Assembly (NCBI GenBank): GCA_016744725.1
Contig: JADGDW010000085.1
Location: 1-19,502 of the forward strand
Length of the DNA stretch: 19,502 nucleotides
Direction: 5' to 3'
Origin: Candidatus Albibeggiatoa sp. nov. BB20
GTDB taxonomy: Bacteria > Pseudomonadota > Gammaproteobacteria > Beggiatoales > Beggiatoaceae
The notes under the pieces were generated by a model. It did no database searches. It was not told where the DNA came from and saw only the letters and a program-made list of their open reading frames with translations. Positions 14,245 to 19,502 of this stretch are shown piece after piece (position 1 is the stretch's first letter; each line of letters begins with the position of its first letter). The position numbers were made by a program, and so were the translations under genes.

Positions 14245-17200
14245 ATGAGTGAAGTGACTGTTAGAGAATTTGCCGACGTTGTAGGAATTCCCCTAGAGCG
14301 TCTATTATCGCAATTAGGCGATGCTGGCTTATCAGCCAAACAAGCTGATGATAATATTAATGACAAGGAAAAACGCCAACTTTTAGGCCATTTGCGCCAT
14401 ATTCACGGCAAAGATACGACATTGGATAATATATCTGACGAAGAATCAAATAAAATCACCCTAAAACGCAAAAGTCATAGTGAGATTAAAGTACCTAGTT
14501 CACAAGGTGGCAAAGCGAAAACAGTGAGTGTTGAAGTAAGAAAAAAACGCACTTATGTTAAGCCTAGTGGCTCAAAACCTAAACTCAAAAACGACTTAGG
14601 TTCTTCATTAACAGGCTCATCAAACGCATTACCCACAGGTGCACCTAGTAATTTAACAGGTGGCTTGGGTGGAGGAGGCATTAGTGGTTTAACTTCGTCT
14701 TCTCCTTTAGGGTCTAGCAGTGTGCCCGGTGTAGGTGGTGGCTTATTAGGTCGTTCTATTCCAGCTCCTTCCTTAGACAACACTGAAGTTAAAACAGATG
14801 ATGACGAAGAAACGCGCCGTCAAAAAATGGCTGAATCTATTGCAGCAAAAGCCGCTGAAAAAGCTAAAGAAGAAGAAGAGAAACGTGCTGATGTAGAAGC
14901 GGATAAACGAGCTAAGCGTGGTGCTGAGCATTTAGCCGAAATTGAAGCTAATGTAAAGCGTGAACAAGAAGAACGTTTGAAACGTGACGAAGCTGAAAAG
15001 GCCAAACGCCAAGAACAGCAACGTCGTAAAGAAGTAGAAACAGAAGCGCGTAATAAACGTCCTAAACCTGCTAAAGATACGAAGAAAGAAGAAAATCGTC
15101 CTAAAGCAGAAGTTAAAGTTGTTAAAGAAGTACCGAAGCCAAAACCAGAACCTAAAGAAAAATCAGGTAATAGAGCAGCTCGCCCTGATAATCGCCGTAA
15201 ACCGGGTACTGAAGGCACTGATACAAGACGTAGTGACAGCAATGGAAATCGTCCAAGTCGTCCTTCTACTTCTACCACCAGACCTAGACCAGCGGGTGCA
15301 ACAGATGCTAAGCCTACAGGTTCAGCACCGAATAAACCTGCAGGCAGTGGTTTTTCAGATGATAAGAAACCGGCGGCTAAGAAAAAACGTGGTGTAGTAG
15401 CGAAGCAACAACCTCGTAAAGAAGGCAAAGTTGGCAAAGACGATAAGTCAAGTAAGTATGCCAAGCAAGAATTACGCAGCGGCGGCGAAACCTTACATAA
15501 ACGTAATCGTAAGAAGGCAGGCAGAAAATCCAATCGTTCTGATCAACCGACGCAACATGGATTTATTAAACCAACTGCACCAATTGTGTATGAGGTGAAT
15601 GTCCCTGAAACTATTTCCGTTGGTGATTTAGCCCAGAAAATGTCAATTAAAGCAGCTGAAGTTATTAAGACTATGATGACTTTAGGTTCAATGGCGACCA
15701 TTAACCAAGTGGTTGACCAAGAAACCGCTGCGATTATTGTTGAAGAAATGGGACATAAACCTGTTCTCATGAAAGAAAATGCCTTGGAAGAAGAGTTATT
15801 ACAAGGTATTGAGCTTGGTGAAGCGGTACATCGTGCGCCAGTCGTAACAATTATGGGTCACGTCGATCATGGTAAAACTTCTTTACTAGATCACATTCGT
15901 AAAACACGTGTGGCAGCAGGTGAAGCGGGTGGTATTACCCAGCATATTGGTGCATATCACGTTGAAACTAATAACGGCATGGTTACCTTCTTAGATACAC
16001 CAGGACACGCGGCGTTTACTCAAATGCGTGCTCGCGGTGCGAAAGTGACTGATATTGTTGTATTAGTGGTTGCAGCGGATGATGGTGTTATGCCTCAAAC
16101 CATTGAAGCAATTCAACATGCGAAAGCAGCAAGCGTACCCATCGTGGTTGCTATTAACAAAATTGATAAAGAGGATGCTGACCCTGAGCGTGTTAAACAA
16201 GAACTCGTTGCACATGAAGTGATTTCAGAAGAATGGGGCGGCGAAAATATGTTTGCTCATGTTTCTGCTAAATCAGGTGAAGGCATTGATGCTTTATTAG
16301 ATACCTTATTGTTACAAGCTGAAGTTTTAGAACTGAAAACAGTAGCAGATGGACCAGGACAAGGTGTTGTGGTTGAATCACGTTTAGATAAAGGACGTGG
16401 TGTGGTTGCAACGGTATTGATTCAAAGCGGTACGTTGAAAAAAGGTGATATCTTACTTGCAGGTCAAGAATATGGCCGTGTACGTGCGATGTTGAATGAA
16501 GTCGGCCAACTTATTGATGAAGCAGGGCCTTCAATTCCTGTCGAAGTACTTGGTTTATCAGGGACTCCGGGGGCAGGTGATGAGGCGATTATCGTACCAG
16601 ATGAACGCAAAGCACGTGAAATTGCATTATTCCGTCAAGGTAAATTTCGCGAGGTGAAATTAGCCCGTCAGAAAGCAGCTAAGCTGGAAGATATGTTTTC
16701 ACAAATGCAAGCAGGTGCGGTCAATTCACTCAATATCGTGCTCAAAGCGGATGTACATGGTTCAAGCGAAGCGTTACAAGATTCACTCAGCAAGCTTTCT
16801 AATGAAGAAGTCAGAGTGAATATTATTGCCAGTGGCGTGGGTAGTATTAACGAGTCTGATGCTAACTTGGCAGTGGCTTCAAATGCGGTTATTATCGGTT
16901 TCAACGTGCGTGCTGATAGTAGTGCTAAGCGTTTGATTGCTGAAGAGAATATTGACTTACATTACTACAGCGTCATTTACGAAGCGATTGATGAAGTCAA
17001 GTCAGCTATTAGTGGCATGTTAGCCCCTGAAATTAGAGAACAAATTGTTGGTATTGCTCAGGTTCGTGATGTGTTCCGTTCGCCTAAGATTGGTGCGGTT
17101 GCAGGTTGTATGGTGACTGAAGGTCAGGTTAAACGTAACAATCCAATCCGTGTATTACGTGACCATATCGTGATTTATGAAGGTGAATTAGAATCATTAC

Positions 17201-17337
17201 GTCGTTTCAAAGATGATGTTAATGAAGTTAAATCAGGTATGGAATGTGGTATCGGTGTTAAGAACTACAATGATGTTCAAGTCGGTGATCAAATCGAAGT
17301 GTTTGAACGAGTTGAAGTTGCTAGAACATTGAGTTAA
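14245..17337 (+). CDS. infB: Translation initiation factor IF-2
   Basis: IF-2 is the GTPase that brings initiator tRNA to the ribosome. The 1030-residue protein is long for the family (about 890 in E. coli). It starts with an IF2_N domain (VREFADVVGIPLERLLSQLG), then a region rich in Gly, Ser, Leu and Pro (about residues 118-177), a highly charged Lys/Arg/Glu linker (about 185-430), and a second IF2_N domain (about 455-505). The G domain has GHVDHGKT at 538-545, DTPGH at 584-588 and NKID at 638-641. Domains II to IV follow and end VGDQIEVFERVEVARTLS. AAGGAG stands about 9 bases before the start. The linker explains the extra length and is intrinsically disordered in the family; its glycine-rich block is unusual. 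Downstream, the normal partners rbfA and truB are absent. Confidence 0.98.
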   Translation: MSEVTVREFADVVGIPLERLLSQLGDAGLSAKQADDNINDKEKRQLLGHLRHIHGKDTTLDNISDEESNKITLKRKSHSEIKVPSSQGGKAKTVSVEVRKKRTYVKPSGSKPKLKNDLGSSLTGSSNALPTGAPSNLTGGLGGGGISGLTSSSPLGSSSVPGVGGGLLGRSIPAPSLDNTEVKTDDDEETRRQKMAESIAAKAAEKAKEEEEKRADVEADKRAKRGAEHLAEIEANVKREQEERLKRDEAEKAKRQEQQRRKEVETEARNKRPKPAKDTKKEENRPKAEVKVVKEVPKPKPEPKEKSGNRAARPDNRRKPGTEGTDTRRSDSNGNRPSRPSTSTTRPRPAGATDAKPTGSAPNKPAGSGFSDDKKPAAKKKRGVVAKQQPRKEGKVGKDDKSSKYAKQELRSGGETLHKRNRKKAGRKSNRSDQPTQHGFIKPTAPIVYEVNVPETISVGDLAQKMSIKAAEVIKTMMTLGSMATINQVVDQETAAIIVEEMGHKPVLMKENALEEELLQGIELGEAVHRAPVVTIMGHVDHGKTSLLDHIRKTRVAAGEAGGITQHIGAYHVETNNGMVTFLDTPGHAAFTQMRARGAKVTDIVVLVVAADDGVMPQTIEAIQHAKAASVPIVVAINKIDKEDADPERVKQELVAHEVISEEWGGENMFAHVSAKSGEGIDALLDTLLLQAEVLELKTVADGPGQGVVVESRLDKGRGVVATVLIQSGTLKKGDILLAGQEYGRVRAMLNEVGQLIDEAGPSIPVEVLGLSGTPGAGDEAIIVPDERKAREIALFRQGKFREVKLARQKAAKLEDMFSQMQAGAVNSLNIVLKADVHGSSEALQDSLSKLSNEEVRVNIIASGVGSINESDANLAVASNAVIIGFNVRADSSAKRLIAEENIDLHYYSVIYEAIDEVKSAISGMLAPEIREQIVGIAQVRDVFRSPKIGAVAGCMVTEGQVKRNNPIRVLRDHIVIYEGELESLRRFKDDVNEVKSGMECGIGVKNYNDVQVGDQIEVFERVEVARTLS

Positions 17338-17346
17338 TAGTGATTT

Positions 17347-17377
17347 AACAGTGGTGGAGTTTGGCTCTATCACTGTT
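17347..17377 (+). other. Long hairpin after infB
   Basis: Residues 17347-17360 can pair with 17364-17377 over 14 base pairs, including three G-U pairs, around a three-base loop TTG. It begins 9 bases after the infB stop. No T-run follows, so it is not a standard intrinsic terminator. It may protect the infB mRNA end or be a weak terminator. Confidence 0.6.
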
Positions 17378-17396
17378 TGACTTCTAGGAATTTATT

Positions 17397-17954
17397 ATGG
17401 GATTACATGCTCCTGTCACATTGATTAGTCATAGCGAATATCTTGAGGGTGAATTGCACTCTGAGATTAAGCATGAATATGTTGCAGGTCATGTTTATGC
17501 CATGAGTGGTGCAAGTCGTATTCATAACTTTATTGCAGGTAATTTATACGCAAAATTGTTAGCTCATTTACCCGCTCATTGCCATGTTTTCATTGAAAGT
17601 ATGAAGGTGAAAGTCGAAACCGCCGACGCATTTTATTATCCTGATGTGGTTGTTGGTTGTGACTCAAAAGATGATAACAAATATTATTTAACCCAACCCC
17701 AAATTATTATTGAAGTATTATCGCCGAGTACGGCACAAATTGATAAACGAGAAAAATTACTGTCTTATAAAAATATATAAAGTTTGCAGGAATATATGAT
17801 TGTCGCTCAAGATAAATGTGAAATCATGCTTTATCAACGTTTAGATGCAAAAAGCTGGGATTTAAGTGTTTTTAGTAAAAATGATAAATTGATGTTGAAA
17901 TCTGTGGATTTAAAAATGGCGGTTAGCGATATTTATGTGAGAACTGAATTATGA
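17397..17954 (+). pseudogene. Uma2-family endonuclease-like gene with one in-frame TAA
   Basis: Uma2 (DUF820) proteins have a restriction-endonuclease-like fold and are abundant in cyanobacteria and filamentous sulfur bacteria; their natural task is unknown. The first 127 residues carry typical motifs: HEYVAGHVYAMSGAS, HVFIESMKVKVE, YYPDVVVGCD and QIIIEVLSPSTAQIDKREKLLSY, with Asp in PDVVV and the Glu of IIEVLS as likely metal ligands. After YKNI comes TAA (17778-17780), and the same frame continues SLQEYMIVAQDKCEIMLYQR to DIYVRTEL and TGA, where intact homologues read a Y-x-x-I-P-S-L-x-E-Y sequence. The reading frame is otherwise undamaged, so the lesion is a single stop codon. The truncated product keeps the catalytic residues but loses the C-terminal strands. 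A ribosome binding site AGGA precedes the ATG. It separates infB from gltD; a sequencing error is possible. Confidence 0.88.
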
Positions 17955-18085
17955 ATTGGTTTGGATGAAGCTTATAAAATGAATATAGAAAATATACCTT
18001 ATTATAACAGTATGATGGGATCATAATAGCAAGACGTTTTTTTAGAAAGTGAGTGGGGAAAATCAGTTGTGAAATATTTAAAATA

Positions 18086-18114
18086 ATGACAAATATATCA
18101 CTGATTTCTAGAAT
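18086..18114 (+). promoter_or_regulatory. Probable sigma-70 promoter of gltD
   Basis: ATGACA (18086-18091, 5 of 6 bases of the -35 consensus) is followed after 17 bases by TAGAAT (18109-18114, 5 of 6 of the -10 consensus). Transcription would start near 18121, about 65 bases before the ATG. A ribosome binding site AGGGGA is at 18174-18179. No upstream open frame was seen in 17955-18185. Confidence 0.65.
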
Positions 18115-18185
18115 ATAAAATTAACTATATCACCAAAAAATAATAAAAATAAACTAAGAATTCTATTGATTTTTAGGGGAAAAGT

Positions 18186-19502
18186 ATGAGTAATCACTTT
18201 CAATTTTTGGATTTACCCCGTTTAGACCCAAAAAAGACTACAAGTCGCATTCGTATCAAAAACTGGAATGAAATTTACGGTCAATTTGGTGATGACGATG
18301 CAGCCCATCAAGCTGAGCGTTGTCTGGCCTGTGGTAATCCATATTGTGAATGGAAATGCCCAGTCCATAATTACATTCCAAATTGGTTAAAATTGGTTGC
18401 AGAAGGTAATTTATTTGAAGCGGCTGAATTATCCCATCAAACCAACTCATTGCCAGAAATCTGTGGTCGCGTCTGCCCGCAAGATCGCCTATGTGAAGGC
18501 AGTTGCACATTGAATGATGGTTTTGGTGCGGTCACAATTGGTTCAGTTGAAAAATATATCACTGACGAAGCGTATAAATTAGGCTGGCGGCCAGACATGT
18601 CCAAAGTGGTTGCAACGGATAAAAAAGTGGCTATCGTGGGTGCAGGGCCTGCAGGCTTGGCTTGTGCTGATATTTTAGTACGCAATGGTGTAAATGCAGT
18701 TGTTTATGATCGTTATTCAGAAATTGGTGGCTTACTCACATTTGGTATTCCATCATTCAAATTAGAAAAACAAGTGGTTCAAACCCGTCGCCAAATTTTA
18801 GAAGGCATGGGCGTAGAATTCGTATTAAATACCGAAATTGGCAAAGACATACCTTTCCAACAATTAATTAAGGATTATGATGCAGTGTTCTTAGGCATGG
18901 GCACATACTCTTATATGGAAGGTGGTTTTCCCGGTGAAGACAAACAAGGCGTGCACAAAGCGTTACCATTCTTGATTGGCAATATTAACCATCAAGAAGG
19001 TTGGAACGGCGACCATGAATTTGTTAATGTCAAAGGCAAGCGTGTAGTTGTATTGGGTGGTGGTGATACCGCGATGGATTGTAACCGTACTTCAATCCGA
19101 CAAGGTGCTGCAAAAGTATCTTGTGCCTACCGTCGTGACGAAGCCAATATGCCCGGTTCTAAACGTGAAGTAATGAATGCCAAAGAAGAAGGCGTGAATT
19201 TCTTATGGAATCGTCAACCAATTGAAATTGTCGGCGATGGCAAAGTAGAGGGAATTAAACTTGCGACCACAAAATTAGGTGAACCTGATGAACGTGGTCG
19301 CCGTAGCCCTGTTGTCATTGAAGGCAGTGAAGAAATTGTCCCAGCCGATGTGGTATTAATCGCGTTTGGCTTCCGTCCAAGTCCTGCACCATGGTTTAGT
19401 CATTTCGGTATTGAAGTGTTAGACAATGGCCGGGTTAAGGCCGCACCTGATAGTGATTTTGCTTATCAAACTACTAATCCTAAAATCTTTGCAGGTGGTG
19501 AT
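18186..19502 (+). CDS. gltD: Glutamate synthase (NADPH) small subunit GltD (partial, 3' end missing)
   Basis: GltD passes electrons from NADPH through FAD and iron-sulfur clusters to the large subunit GltB, which makes glutamate from glutamine and 2-oxoglutarate. The 439 codons present run off the window; the family is about 470 residues, so about 30 residues are missing. The N-terminal cluster motif has Cys46, Cys49, Cys54 and Cys58 (CLACGNPYCEWKCP), and the second has Cys93, Cys97, Cys103 and Cys107. The FAD fold GAGPAG is at 152-157, the NADPH fold GGGD at 291-294, and the last residues IFAGGD belong to the second FAD motif. AGGGGA lies 6 bases before the ATG. gltB is not seen upstream and could lie elsewhere. 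Related oxidoreductases such as AegA share this architecture, but the length and N-terminus fit GltD. Confidence 0.93.
   Translation, partial: MSNHFQFLDLPRLDPKKTTSRIRIKNWNEIYGQFGDDDAAHQAERCLACGNPYCEWKCPVHNYIPNWLKLVAEGNLFEAAELSHQTNSLPEICGRVCPQDRLCEGSCTLNDGFGAVTIGSVEKYITDEAYKLGWRPDMSKVVATDKKVAIVGAGPAGLACADILVRNGVNAVVYDRYSEIGGLLTFGIPSFKLEKQVVQTRRQILEGMGVEFVLNTEIGKDIPFQQLIKDYDAVFLGMGTYSYMEGGFPGEDKQGVHKALPFLIGNINHQEGWNGDHEFVNVKGKRVVVLGGGDTAMDCNRTSIRQGAAKVSCAYRRDEANMPGSKREVMNAKEEGVNFLWNRQPIEIVGDGKVEGIKLATTKLGEPDERGRRSPVVIEGSEEIVPADVVLIAFGFRPSPAPWFSHFGIEVLDNGRVKAAPDSDFAYQTTNPKIFAGGD

Noticed and set aside
15119..15397. Plus-strand 92-codon frame inside infB
   Set aside because: It is a shifted frame of the low-complexity linker of infB, with no ribosome binding site or recognisable protein features.
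14820..15533. Long minus-strand open frame of 237 codons inside infB
   Set aside because: It lies opposite the repetitive Lys/Glu/Arg-rich linker of IF-2; its composition (Ser, Arg, Leu, Phe) is what the antisense of such codons gives, and no start signal is seen.
17347..17377. Intrinsic terminator after infB
   Set aside because: The stem is strong, but the following bases contain no run of T, so it is listed only as a hairpin.

Overview
The window looks like a chromosomal segment of an AT-rich, sulfur-oxidising gammaproteobacterium, most likely of the Thiotrichales (Beggiatoa/Thiothrix/Thioploca-like). This is inferred from protein character: a soxYZ pair, an ornithine-lipid acyltransferase pair, typical gammaproteobacterial UbiD, Mfd and GshB, and MazEF-, Uma2- and HsdR-N-type accessory genes common in such genomes. 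No rRNA or tRNA gene was recognised, so the species cannot be named.

Layout. 1-930 is an accessory left edge read leftward: the N-terminal part of a PD-(D/E)XK restriction-type protein, a decayed-looking gap, and a small antitoxin-like gene. 978-4421 (minus) is the complete transcription-repair coupling factor gene mfd. Just upstream, 4501-5078 (minus) holds a MazE-like antitoxin and a MazF-like toxin broken by one in-frame TAA. A 91-bp direct repeat (4395-4485 and 5152-5242) flanks this cassette and carries the mfd promoter and first codons, so each copy can drive its own side. 5618-7105 is ubiD (ubiquinone synthesis). 7337-8121 is soxYZ, the periplasmic sulfur carrier of the Sox pathway, closed by a clear terminator. 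8268-9762 is an overlapping olsB-olsA pair for ornithine lipids. 9763-9988 is a hairpin-rich intergenic repeat region, followed by gshB (glutathione) and an LprI-type secreted protein.

11695-12169 is non-coding with two strong intrinsic terminator hairpins. It leads into the conserved rimP-nusA-infB operon (12170-17337; ribosome maturation, transcription elongation, translation initiation). A long hairpin without a U-run follows infB. In place of the usual rbfA-truB-rpsO there is a Uma2-family gene with a single in-frame TAA, and then the first 439 codons of the glutamate synthase small subunit gene gltD, which runs off the right edge.

The housekeeping genes (mfd, ubiD, gshB, rimP-nusA-infB, gltD) look intact, while accessory nuclease genes sit at their edges and two are interrupted by one TAA each. 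The most distinctive structure is the promoter-duplicating insertion of the toxin-antitoxin cassette in front of mfd. Next are the nearly symmetrical inverted-repeat element before gshB and the unexplained, terminator-bounded non-coding stretch before rimP.
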